From an uncultured bacterium (GTDB taxonomy: Bacteria > Cloacimonadota > Cloacimonadia > Cloacimonadales > Cloacimonadaceae): a stretch of DNA of 15,209 nt. Shown here piece by piece: positions 1 through 5,925 of the stretch; position 1 is the stretch's first letter; each line of letters opens with the position of its first letter. The position numbers and the translations under genes are program-made. Location: assembly GCA_937960795.1 (NCBI GenBank), contig CALGPA010000050.1, positions 1 to 15,209 of the forward strand. Reading direction: 5' to 3'. The notes beneath the pieces are model-generated. The model was not told the DNA's origin, searched no databases, and saw only the letters and a list, made by a program, of their open reading frames with translations.

Positions 1-30
1 GAATAGGATATCCGAAAAGCATTTGCAGAA

Positions 31-113
31 AACCACTTGGACATAGTTTTAGTAAATTTCATTGTTTTGATCACCAAAACCTGCAAATCGGGCAATGTTT
101 TGTCCAAGTGGTT
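31..113. repeat. Perfect 13-bp inverted repeat pair with nested dyad
   Basis: AACCACTTGGACA at 31–43 is the exact reverse complement of TGTCCAAGTGGTT at 101–113, with 57 bases between the arms. A second perfect pair, ATTTGCAG (21–28) and CTGCAAAT (81–88), interleaves with the first, and a smaller dyad GTTTTG/CAAAAC (64–69 and 75–80) lies inside. In RNA the two long pairings would be mutually exclusive or would form a pseudoknot. It could be the end of an upstream transcript, a protein binding region or a short miniature element. No T-run follows, so it is not a standard intrinsic terminator. Confidence 0.6.
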
Positions 114-155
114 GTCACTATAATCAGCTTCAAATCAAGATAACAATTCCCGTAA

Positions 156-174
156 TGATATATGCAATATACCA
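156..174. promoter_or_regulatory. Operator-like 19-bp imperfect dyad
   Basis: TGATATATGCAATATACCA is symmetric around base 165: the left arm TGATATAT matches the reverse complement of the right arm (TGGTATAT) at 7 of 8 positions. Its size and spacing are those of many helix-turn-helix binding sites, but the AT-rich arms make a chance dyad plausible. It lies about 160 bases upstream of the best promoter candidate. No regulator gene is visible in the window to pair it with. Confidence 0.25.
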
Positions 175-226
175 GTACGTGTTTCGTTAGGTAATATTTA
201 GAGTCTTGGATTTGTATCTATTTTGG

Positions 227-268
227 AATTTGCAGTTTTCGGTGACCCAATTTGCAGATTTCAGTGAC
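227..268. repeat. Tandem repeat, two 20-bp copies with 22-bp period
   Basis: AATTTGCAGTTTTCGGTGAC (227–246) and AATTTGCAGATTTCAGTGAC (249–268) agree at 18 of 20 positions and are spaced exactly 22 bp apart, close to two helical turns. The core TTTGCAG also occurs at 22–28, and its complement at 81–87. The second copy runs into a short dyad, AGTGA/TCACT (263–267 and 274–278). Copies on the same helix face upstream of a promoter suggest binding sites for an activator or repressor, but this is inference. Confidence 0.5.
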
Positions 269-337
269 TCTTTTCACTCACGACAGAGATTCTGTTGGTA
301 GTCTTTGGGCACGCGCAAATTATTCTAAAAAAAGTAA

Positions 338-366
338 TTGACAGATTTTCCTACTCGGAATTTCAT
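338..366 (+). promoter_or_regulatory. Candidate main promoter of the cluster
   Basis: A perfect -35 hexamer TTGACA lies at 338–343. It is preceded by an A/T-only or A/T-rich stretch (about 317–337, including seven consecutive A) that resembles a UP element, as expected for ribosomal protein promoters. With a 17-base spacer the -10 would be TTTCAT at 361–366, matching TATAAT at four of six positions and lacking the important second-position A, so the -10 is the weak part. Transcription would then start near 373, giving an rpsJ leader of about 250 bases. A lineage-specific sigma factor consensus could shift the call. Confidence 0.45.
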
Positions 367-383
367 GCACGAACATAGTAAAA

Positions 384-427
384 ACGCCTTGAGCGTGAAG
401 CACAAGCTCCATATTTTGCAGGGGCTT
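384..427 (+). promoter_or_regulatory. Leader RNA hairpins upstream of the leader ORF
   Basis: Two successive hairpins are visible downstream of the candidate promoter. ACGC/GCGT (384–387 and 393–396) closes a 5-base loop. AAGCTCC/GGGGCTT (404–410 and 421–427) gives a 7-bp stem, including one G·U pair, with a 10-base loop. They end eleven bases before the strong Shine-Dalgarno sequence at 438–443. S10 operon leaders in gammaproteobacteria bind L4 for feedback control. I do not recognise the E. coli L4 leader fold here, so any regulatory role is inferred from position only. Confidence 0.35.
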
Positions 428-447
428 ATAGTTCTTTAGGAGGAATA

Positions 448-630
448 ATGATATCCTACTATCAGGGTACTCCGAGTGAGTATCGTGGTGGTTGTCGTGT
501 ATTCGACGGCCGACAAACTTTAAAAACAAGCCAGAGGCATATCCACTTGATAGCGAGGCGGAGCTGTATTCAGCAAGACGTGTGCGTATCAGGTGTTTTC
601 TGCCCTAAACGTGGAGGATCCAGTGAGTAA
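448..630 (+). CDS. Possible small leader ORF, unknown function, overlapping rpsJ start
   Basis: This 60-codon frame begins with ATG four bases after a full AGGAGG (438–443), one of the best ribosome binding sites in the window. Its stop (TAA, 628–630) lies just past the rpsJ GTG at 623, an 8-base overlap in another frame, so the rpsJ ribosome binding site (GGAGG, 613–617) sits inside it. The predicted peptide is basic, has four cysteines (residues 16, 40, 46 and 52), no clear hydrophobic segment, and no similarity that I recognise. The amino acid composition is not convincing as a conserved protein. It may be a translated leader coupling ribosome traffic to rpsJ, or a chance ORF behind a real binding site. 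Confidence 0.3.
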   Translation: MISYYQGTPSEYRGGCRVFDGRQTLKTSQRHIHLIARRSCIQQDVCVSGVFCPKRGGSSE

Positions 631-949
631 ACAGGAAAATCGTATTCGGATCAAGTTGAAAGCTTATGACCATCGTTTATTGGATCAATCTGTGGCGGAG
701 ATAGTGAAGAGCACACGCAATACCGGTGCCAAGGTTCTGGGACCGATTCCGCTTCCTACAGATCGTACACTATACACGATTTTGCGTTCGCCTCATTCCG
801 ACAAGAAATCCCAAGACCAATTTCAAATGTTGGTTCACAAACGTTTGGTCGACATCATGAATCCGACCCAGCAAACTACCAATGCTCTTAAGAAGCTGAG
901 TTTGCCGGCGGGTGTTCATGTCGAGATCAAAGCAAATACCAGGAGCTAA
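623..949 (+). CDS. rpsJ: 30S ribosomal protein S10 (also NusE)
   Basis: S10 belongs to the 30S head and, as NusE, pairs with NusB in transcription antitermination. The 108-residue product matches the family's usual length of just over 100. The diagnostic stretch is at residues 43–67, with PLPTDRTLYTILRSPHSDKK followed by QDQF. I chose the GTG at 623 because GGAGG (613–617) sits five bases upstream and the protein then starts at the normal family N-terminus. An upstream in-frame GTG at 593 has no ribosome binding site and would add ten atypical residues. It is the first gene of the cluster; AGGAG in its last codons serves rplC, two bases downstream. Confidence 0.96.
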   Translation: MSKQENRIRIKLKAYDHRLLDQSVAEIVKSTRNTGAKVLGPIPLPTDRTLYTILRSPHSDKKSQDQFQMLVHKRLVDIMNPTQQTTNALKKLSLPAGVHVEIKANTRS

Positions 950-951
950 GC

Positions 952-1584
952 ATGATCGGACTTATCGGAAAGAAAATTGGCATGACACAGATATTTGACG
1001 AGAGCGGTAAAGTGATTCCGGTCACCGTGATTCAAGCCGGTCCGTGCAAGGTTATCTGCAAACGCACAACATCAGAGAATGGTTATGAAGCACTCCAGCT
1101 TGGCTATGAAGAGGTCCCTGAGAAGAAGGTCTCAAAGCCCATGCTGGGACATTTTAAGAAGCACGGCAGTCCGTACTTCCGTTTTGTAAGAGAATTTCGC
1201 CCCAATTTTGGTCAAGAGCTCGATGACTATAAGACAGGTGACGAGCTGAAAGCAGACATTTTTGCCAGTGGTGAGACTGTTGCGGTCACCGCAAAGTCCA
1301 AGGGTCGTGGATTTACCGGCGTTATGAAGCGTCACGGTTTTGCAGGATTCATTTCCTCCCACGGTTCTCACGAGTCATTTCGTGGTCCCGGATCCATCGG
1401 ACAGTCCTCTCAGCCTTCACGCGTCTTTAAGGGTGTGAAAATGGCAGGACACCATGGTAACGCCAATGTCACCACCCGTCATTTGGACGTGGTGAAAGTG
1501 GATGCAGAGCAAAATCTGATCATGGTAAAGGGCGCAGTACCCGGCCATCGCAATTCCTTAGTGATCATACACAAGGAACAATAG
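952..1584 (+). CDS. rplC: 50S ribosomal protein L3
   Basis: L3 is an early 23S rRNA-binding protein of the large subunit whose long loop reaches towards the peptidyl transferase centre. The 210-residue length is normal. The N-terminus MIGLIGKKIGMTQ is canonical; the loop contains GRGFTGVMKRHGF (118–130) and GPGSIG (145–150), followed by RVFKG and KMAG, and the C-terminal barrel has VDAEQNLIMVKGAVPG. In E. coli a glutamine in this loop (Q150) is methylated by PrmB; ungapped alignment places a serine (S153) there, so that modification is probably absent. The ATG follows AGGAG (941–945) at six bases and lies two bases after rpsJ. Confidence 0.98.
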   Translation: MIGLIGKKIGMTQIFDESGKVIPVTVIQAGPCKVICKRTTSENGYEALQLGYEEVPEKKVSKPMLGHFKKHGSPYFRFVREFRPNFGQELDDYKTGDELKADIFASGETVAVTAKSKGRGFTGVMKRHGFAGFISSHGSHESFRGPGSIGQSSQPSRVFKGVKMAGHHGNANVTTRHLDVVKVDAEQNLIMVKGAVPGHRNSLVIIHKEQ

Positions 1585-1595
1585 GGGGAAATGTA

Positions 1596-2231
1596 ATGGT
1601 TAAAGCAAAAAAATTCAATATCCAGGGCGAAGTGATCGGCGAAGTGGAACTTCCGGCCGCCGTATTTGACGTGGATGTAAACTCTCCCAAGGTGCTCTTG
1701 CACGAAGTGGTGACCATGTATTTGGGCAACCAGCGTCAAGGCACTGTTCAGAAGAAAAATCGTTCCATGACTCAGGGTAGCACCCGCAAGCTTTTCAAAC
1801 AGAAAGGCACGGGTAATGCTCGCGTCGGCACCCGTCGTTCACCGATCCGTGTGCATGGTGGCAGAGCATTTGCGATCTATCCCAAAGATTGGTACCGTCC
1901 GATTCCTCGCACCAAGAAGCGCATGGCGCTGAAGGTGGCTTTGACGGATCGTGCCCGCGAGGGACGCATCTATATCATCGAAGGCCTTAATTTTGACAAG
2001 GCCAGCACCAAGCAGGCGAAAGAGATCTTGGCAAAAGTGGCTCCTGAGCGTGGACGCAAGCTAGTGGTCACAGACGGCCATCACCTTCCCACTGTGAAGA
2101 GCTTCACCAATCTTCCGGACGTGATGACTGATCGTGCCGATTCTCTCTTTGCTTATGAAGTGCTCAAGAGCAGCTACCTCATCCTCAGTGATGATGCTCT
2201 GAAAAAAGTAGAGGAGGTATTCAGCAAATGA
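1596..2231 (+). CDS. rplD: 50S ribosomal protein L4
   Basis: L4 binds 23S rRNA domain I and its extended loop lines the peptide exit tunnel; in some bacteria it also represses the S10 operon. The protein has 211 residues, near the usual 200–210. The basic tunnel loop spans roughly residues 45–105 and includes QGT (48–50), QKGTGNARVGTRRSP (69–83) and HGG (87–89). The C-terminal globular part follows. The start is preceded by AGGGGGA (1583–1589), but an ATG-TAA start-stop pair (1591–1596) sits between that site and the chosen ATG, whose A is the last base of that TAA. The stop overlaps rplW as ATGA. Confidence 0.97.
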   Translation: MVKAKKFNIQGEVIGEVELPAAVFDVDVNSPKVLLHEVVTMYLGNQRQGTVQKKNRSMTQGSTRKLFKQKGTGNARVGTRRSPIRVHGGRAFAIYPKDWYRPIPRTKKRMALKVALTDRAREGRIYIIEGLNFDKASTKQAKEILAKVAPERGRKLVVTDGHHLPTVKSFTNLPDVMTDRADSLFAYEVLKSSYLILSDDALKKVEEVFSK

Positions 2232-2515
2232 TACATCCGCGTAATATCGTAATCGCTCCCATCATTACTGAGAAAAGCAGTAATCAGATGGCTGTCACAA
2301 ACACATATACCTTCAAGGTATCTATAAATGCAAACAAGATCGAGATCGCCAAGGCTATCGAACACATCTTCTCCGTGAAAGTTTTGGGCGTCAACACCAT
2401 CCGCATGATGGGTAAGCCCAAACGTCTGGGAAGATACAACGGCAAGCGTCCGGATTGGAAGAAAGCGATCGTAACCCTGCGTGAAGGCGACAAAATCGCC
2501 GATTTTGAGGTATAG
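2228..2515 (+). CDS. rplW: 50S ribosomal protein L23
   Basis: L23 sits at the exit of the peptide tunnel and is the docking point for trigger factor and SRP. The 95-residue length is typical. Family features are the N-terminal IVIAPIITEKSS (residues 7–18), the TYTFKVSINANKIEIAKAIE helix region and the flexible loop near residues 60–75 (MMGKPKRLGRYNGKRPDWKK). It begins in an ATGA overlap with rplD; its binding site GAGGAGG (2211–2217) lies inside the rplD coding end, which implies translational coupling between the two. Confidence 0.97.
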   Translation: MIHPRNIVIAPIITEKSSNQMAVTNTYTFKVSINANKIEIAKAIEHIFSVKVLGVNTIRMMGKPKRLGRYNGKRPDWKKAIVTLREGDKIADFEV

Positions 2516-2523
2516 GAGAAATC

Positions 2524-3354
2524 ATGGCAATCAAGCATTATAAACCAACTACCCCTACCTTACGCTACCGCACGGGCTATAAGTTTGAAGAGATCACGAC
2601 GGACAAACCCGAGAAGTCTCTTCTCAAACCCAAATCCAAGACCGGCGGACGCAACAATCGTGGCCGCATCACTTGCCGTCACCGTGGTGGCGGACATCGT
2701 AAGCACTATCGCATCATTGATTTCAAGCGTGATAAGATCGGGATCCCTGCCAAAGTGGCAAGCATTGAATATGATCCGAATCGCACAGCCCGCATTGCGC
2801 TCTTGCACTATGTGGATGGCGAAAAGCGCTATATCATCGCTCCGGAAGGACTGAAAGTGGGCGCCAAGCTCATGAGCGGTCCGGAAGCTGAAGTAGCCGT
2901 TGGCAATGCTATTCCTTTGGAGAACATTCCGTTGGGTAGCGTGGTTCACAACATCGAGCTCAAGAAAGGTCGTGGTGGGCAGATTGCTCGCAGCGCCGGC
3001 GCTTTTGCTCAGGTCGTAGCCAAAGACGGCGACTATGTGCATGTGAAGATGCCCTCAAACGATGTGCACCTTATCCGCAAGGAATGTCTGGCCACTATCG
3101 GTCAGGTCGGCAATGTCGATCATTCCTTGATCAAGATCGGTAAAGCCGGTCGCAAACGCTGGTTGGGCATTCGCCCCACAGTTCGCGGCGTGGCCATGAA
3201 CCCGGTCGATCACCCGATGGGTGGTGGAGAAGGAAAGACATCCGGTGGTGGACATCCGGTATCCCCCTGGGGCAAACCTGCCAAGGGCGGAAAAACTCGT
3301 AAAACCCGCAAGTATTCCGATAAGTACATCGTGAAAGCGGTCAAAAAGAGATAG
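2524..3354 (+). CDS. rplB: 50S ribosomal protein L2
   Basis: L2 is needed for subunit association and for building the peptidyl transferase centre. The 276-residue protein has the OB-fold RNA-binding part (about 40–125), the SH3-like part (about 125–200) and the basic C-terminal tail. The conserved loop is NPVDHPMGGGEG (226–237). H230 corresponds to the functionally important H229 of E. coli, and Met232 replaces the histidine found next in most bacteria, a variant I associate with Bacteroidota and relatives. The ATG is five bases after AGGAG (2514–2518), which overlaps the rplW stop TAG. Confidence 0.98.
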   Translation: MAIKHYKPTTPTLRYRTGYKFEEITTDKPEKSLLKPKSKTGGRNNRGRITCRHRGGGHRKHYRIIDFKRDKIGIPAKVASIEYDPNRTARIALLHYVDGEKRYIIAPEGLKVGAKLMSGPEAEVAVGNAIPLENIPLGSVVHNIELKKGRGGQIARSAGAFAQVVAKDGDYVHVKMPSNDVHLIRKECLATIGQVGNVDHSLIKIGKAGRKRWLGIRPTVRGVAMNPVDHPMGGGEGKTSGGGHPVSPWGKPAKGGKTRKTRKYSDKYIVKAVKKR

Positions 3355-3370
3355 TGTGAGGATATAGATA

Positions 3371-3646
3371 ATGTCACGTTCAATTAAAAAAGGCCCATTC
3401 GTTGACGATCACCTTATGAAGAAAGTAGAAGTCCTCAATACTGAGAGCAAAAAAAGTGTGATCAAGACCTGGAGTCGTCGCTCTATGATTACTCCGGACT
3501 TTATCGGCCACACCTTCTCCGTGCACAACGGGCACAAATTTGTACCCGTCTATGTGACGGAAAACATGGTTGGTCACAAGCTGGGAGAATTTTCCCCGAC
3601 TCGTACCTACCGTGGTCATAAAGACAAGAAGAAAAAAGGCAGATAG
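3371..3646 (+). CDS. rpsS: 30S ribosomal protein S19
   Basis: S19 forms a complex with S13 in the 30S head and contacts tRNA and the intersubunit bridge. Its 91 residues are the standard length. It has the canonical start MSRSIKKGPFVDDHLMKKVE and the core KTWSRRSMITPDFIGHTFSV (residues 33–52), then HNGHKFVPVYVTENMVGHKL and the C-terminal GEFSPTRTYRGH. The ribosome binding site is the weaker GAGGA (3358–3362), eight bases upstream. Confidence 0.98.
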   Translation: MSRSIKKGPFVDDHLMKKVEVLNTESKKSVIKTWSRRSMITPDFIGHTFSVHNGHKFVPVYVTENMVGHKLGEFSPTRTYRGHKDKKKKGR

Positions 3647-3656
3647 GAGATAAGAA

Positions 3657-3995
3657 ATGGAAGCTAAAGCAAAAGTACGTTTCGCTCGTGGATCTGCCCG
3701 TAAAGCCCGTCTCGTATTGGACACCATTCGCTACAAGCCTGTGAGCGAAGCTCAGAACATTCTGCGTTTTTCTCACCGCCGAGCAGCCGGTGTCATTTCT
3801 AAAGTATTGGATTCTGCCATAGCCAACGCCCAAGTGAAAGATCCCAAGGTGGATCTGAGCCAGCTCTATGTGAGCCTCGCGATGGCTGATGAAGGTCCTC
3901 AAATGAAACGTTTCATGCCCAGAGCTCAGGGTAGAGCCTTTATGATCAGGAAACAAACCTGTCATATCTCCCTGGAAATCCAGACACTCGAATAG
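3657..3995 (+). CDS. rplV: 50S ribosomal protein L22
   Basis: L22 contacts all 23S rRNA domains; its beta hairpin lines the exit tunnel opposite L4. The 112-residue product is normal in size. Recognisable parts are the N-terminal ARGSARKARLVLDTIR (residues 10–25), the helix with VLDSAIANAQV, and the tunnel hairpin near residues 80–105, with KRFMPRAQGRAFMIRKQTCH. The ATG follows AGGAG (3645–3649) by seven bases, and that site shares bases with the rpsS stop codon. Confidence 0.97.
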   Translation: MEAKAKVRFARGSARKARLVLDTIRYKPVSEAQNILRFSHRRAAGVISKVLDSAIANAQVKDPKVDLSQLYVSLAMADEGPQMKRFMPRAQGRAFMIRKQTCHISLEIQTLE

Positions 3996-4005
3996 GAGGA
4001 AAACC

Positions 4006-4653
4006 TTGGGACAAAAAATACACCCCATTCTGTATCGCCTCGGCGTTAACAAAGAAACCGATTCCATCTGGTTTGCTCAAGGCTCGTCTTATGTGGATTC
4101 CCTCCAGGAAGACATCAAGATCCGCAGTTATATCCACAAGCGTCTTGCTCAGAAGATGGTCTCAAAGGTCAAAATCTATCGCAAGACTAATTCTATCGTG
4201 ATCGATATCCATACAGCACGTCCGGGATTGGTCATCGGTAAGAAAGGTGAAGATATAGACAAGCTGCGTGGCGAGCTGAACATCTTGATAAACAAGAATC
4301 GGCCTACCCCGATCGCGGTATCAATCAATATCGAACAGATCGACAAGATGTGGCTTGACGCTCGCTTGGTCGGCAAAGAGATCGCTCGTCAGCTTGAAGA
4401 GCGCGTATCTTTCCGCCGGGCTATGAAGATGGCTATGCGTAATGTGATGAGAGATAACGCTCTCGGAGTAAAAGTGCAGGTTGGCGGACGCCTTGGTGGC
4501 GCCGAAATTGCCAGAACTGAACGCTATAAACAAGGTCGCACCCCGCTTCATACCCTTAGAGCCGATATCGACTATGCCCACGTGGAAGCAAACACCACCT
4601 ACGGCGTGATCGGCATCAAAGTATGGATCTACAAAGGCGATATTTTAAACTAA
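4006..4653 (+). CDS. rpsC: 30S ribosomal protein S3
   Basis: S3 lies at the mRNA entry channel with S4 and S5 and has helicase-related function there. The protein starts MGQKIHPILYRLGV, the family signature, from a TTG at 4006 that is six bases after AGGAGG (3994–3999). The KH type II domain carries the loop GKKG at residues 78–81 (RPGLVIGKKGEDIDKL). The C-terminal domain has RRAMKMAMRNVM and VQVGGRLGGAEIARTE. At 215 residues it lacks the longer C-terminal tail of the 233-residue E. coli protein, which is common outside proteobacteria. Confidence 0.97.
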   Translation: MGQKIHPILYRLGVNKETDSIWFAQGSSYVDSLQEDIKIRSYIHKRLAQKMVSKVKIYRKTNSIVIDIHTARPGLVIGKKGEDIDKLRGELNILINKNRPTPIAVSINIEQIDKMWLDARLVGKEIARQLEERVSFRRAMKMAMRNVMRDNALGVKVQVGGRLGGAEIARTERYKQGRTPLHTLRADIDYAHVEANTTYGVIGIKVWIYKGDILN

Positions 4654-4663
4654 GGAGAGATAA

Positions 4664-5083
4664 GTGTTAGCACCTAAAAAAGTAAGACATCGCAAGATGA
4701 TGAAGGGCAGACGCAATGGTCTTTCCTGGACCGGCTGCAATGTTGATTTTGGAGATTATGGCTTGATCGCTCTCGAAGACGCGTTCATCACCAGTCGCCA
4801 GATCGAAGCTGCTCGTATCGCTATAACCCGTCATATGAAGCGTGTTGGTAAGGTCTGGATCCGGATTTTCCCGGACAAACCCATCACCAGCAAACCCGCC
4901 GAAACCCGTATGGGAAAAGGTAAAGGCGCCCCAGAATATTGGGTCGCAGTAGTTCGCCCCGGCCGCGTGCTCTTTGAGCTCGAAGGCGTGGATCAAAAGA
5001 CAGCAAAAGAAGCTATGCGCCTCGCATCGCACAAATTGCCGATCAAGACCCGTGTCGTGGCCCGTGAAGGAGTGGAATTATGA
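4664..5083 (+). CDS. rplP: 50S ribosomal protein L16
   Basis: L16 helps shape the A site and the binding region for tRNA on the large subunit. The 139-residue protein shows the motifs VRHRKMMKGR (residues 7–16), FGDYGLIALE, EAARIAITRHMKR and the loop ETRMGKGKGAPEYWVA. The arginine in that loop corresponds to the arginine hydroxylated by YcfD in E. coli. The start is GTG at 4664, six bases after AAGGAG (4652–4657), whose first bases belong to the rpsC stop. The end overlaps rpmC as ATGA. Confidence 0.97.
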   Translation: MLAPKKVRHRKMMKGRRNGLSWTGCNVDFGDYGLIALEDAFITSRQIEAARIAITRHMKRVGKVWIRIFPDKPITSKPAETRMGKGKGAPEYWVAVVRPGRVLFELEGVDQKTAKEAMRLASHKLPIKTRVVAREGVEL

Positions 5084-5274
5084 AGACTGACGAAATCCGT
5101 GACCTCAGCGTCCACGAGATGCAAGCAAGAATCGAAGAACTCCGCATCGAGCTCTTTAATCTGCGCTTTCAGAAAGCCAAGAACTTGCTCGATCGCACTG
5201 ATCGGATCCGCATCGCCAGACGCGAAATCGCCCGGATCAACACCATCATCAAAGAAAAAGAGCTAAAGGCTTGA
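5080..5274 (+). CDS. rpmC: 50S ribosomal protein L29
   Basis: L29 is a small two-helix protein next to L23 at the tunnel exit. The 64-residue length is standard, and it keeps the LFNLRFQKAKNLL stretch in the first helix hairpin and the second helix DRIRIARREIARINTIIKEK. Its ATG overlaps the rplP stop (ATGA), with AAGGAG (5067–5072) inside rplP seven bases upstream. Its expression is therefore very likely coupled to that of L16. Confidence 0.96.
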   Translation: MKTDEIRDLSVHEMQARIEELRIELFNLRFQKAKNLLDRTDRIRIARREIARINTIIKEKELKA

Positions 5275-5281
5275 GGTGAAA

Positions 5282-5536
5282 GTGGAAAACTCACGTAAAA
5301 TGATCAAAATGGGTGTGGTGGTTTCTGATAAGAACGACAAAACCATCGTCGTTCGCGTTCAACGCCAGTACATCCATCCGCTATATAAGAAGACAGTGCG
5401 CCGCCATAAGAAGTTCATGGCGCATGACGAATTGAATGAAGCCCGCGAAGGCGATGTCGTGGAAATCAGCGAAGAACGCCCCATGAGCGCACGCAAACGC
5501 TGGTCCCTGCACAAAATCGTTGAAAGATCTAAATAA
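5282..5536 (+). CDS. rpsQ: 30S ribosomal protein S17
   Basis: S17 is a primary 16S rRNA-binding protein with an OB fold, needed early in 30S assembly. The product has 84 residues with MGVVVSDKNDKTIVVRVQRQ near the N-terminus, followed by HPLYKKTVRRHKKFMAHDE and REGDVVEISEERPMSARKRW. I prefer the GTG at 5282 because GAGGTGA (5273–5279) aligns with the 16S tail at a good distance. An in-frame GTG at 5276 would add two residues but overlaps that site and has only AAAGG (5265–5269) upstream. It is the last gene of the classical S10 part. Confidence 0.93.
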   Translation: MENSRKMIKMGVVVSDKNDKTIVVRVQRQYIHPLYKKTVRRHKKFMAHDELNEAREGDVVEISEERPMSARKRWSLHKIVERSK

Positions 5537-5548
5537 AGGAGTTTAGGA

Positions 5549-5917
5549 ATGATTCAAGTACAAACCATCCTGAATATCGCCGATAACTCCGGTGCCAAAA
5601 AAGCCATGTGCATCAAAGTGCTGGGCGGATCCAAACGCAAATATGCGTCCTTGGGTGATGTCATCGTTATCGCGATCAAATCTGCCACACCCGGCGGCAA
5701 AGTCAAAAAAAGCGCCGTGGAAAGAGCAGTTATAGTAAGAACTTCCAAAGAAGTTCGCCGTCCTGATGGAAGCTATATCCGTTTTTCGGACAATGCTGCC
5801 GTAGTAATCGACGAAAAACACGAGCCCAAGGGCACTCGCATCTTTGGCCCCGTCGCACGTGAACTGCGTGAAGCCGGATACATGAAGATCGTGTCTCTTG
5901 CTCCGGAAGTTCTGTAG
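5549..5917 (+). CDS. rplN: 50S ribosomal protein L14
   Basis: L14 lies at the subunit interface and forms intersubunit bridges; it is also the contact for the silencing factor RsfS. Exactly 122 residues, the nearly invariant family length. Features include MIQVQTILNIADNSGAKKAM, LGDVIVIAIKSATPGGKVKK, VVIDEKHEPKGTRIFGPVAR and the end MKIVSLAPEVL. AAGGAG (5536–5541) precedes the ATG by seven bases. In E. coli this gene starts a separate spc operon; here only 12 bases separate it from rpsQ, so no promoter of its own is evident. Confidence 0.98.
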   Translation: MIQVQTILNIADNSGAKKAMCIKVLGGSKRKYASLGDVIVIAIKSATPGGKVKKSAVERAVIVRTSKEVRRPDGSYIRFSDNAAVVIDEKHEPKGTRIFGPVARELREAGYMKIVSLAPEVL

Positions 5918-5925
5918 GAGGAAGC

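Larger units (their letters stand above)
1..447. other. Upstream AT-rich region without recognisable gene
   Basis: This stretch holds no ORF that resembles a known protein, and I see no tRNA T-arm signature or rRNA. It is visibly more AT-rich than the gene cluster. It does contain several symmetric or repeated elements, listed separately: an inverted repeat at 31–113, a dyad at 156–174, a tandem repeat at 227–268, small dyads at 283–295 and 304–319, a promoter candidate at 338–366 and leader hairpins at 384–427. The genes usually found upstream of rpsJ in many bacteria (tuf, fusA, rpsG, rpsL) are not present in these bases, so either the cluster is separated from a str operon here or that operon lies further upstream, outside the window. 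Confidence 0.7.

Noticed and set aside
119..124. Perfect TATAAT as a -10 element
   Set aside because: No acceptable -35 lies 16–18 bases upstream (TGTTTT or GTTTTG at best), so it is kept only as a remark in the inverted-repeat finding.
320..529. 69-codon minus-strand ORF in the leader
   Set aside because: No ribosome binding site that I can see, no recognisable family, and it runs across the best promoter candidate and the leader hairpins.
593..622. Upstream in-frame GTG (593) as the rpsJ start
   Set aside because: No ribosome binding site precedes it and the added residues do not match S10; GTG 623 has GGAGG at five bases.
2560..3042. Long minus-strand ORF opposite rplB (160 codons)
   Set aside because: It is a shadow of L2 codon usage, with no ribosome binding site or known protein; similar shadows lie opposite rpsS, rplV, rplP, rplR, rpsE and rpoA.
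5276..5281. GTG at 5276 as the rpsQ start
   Set aside because: It lies inside the GAGGTGA that serves GTG 5282 and has only a weak AAAGG upstream; it adds two residues and cannot be fully excluded.
5537..5548. Separate spc promoter before rplN
   Set aside because: The gap to rpsQ is only 12 bases and no clear promoter hexamers stand out at the end of rpsQ.
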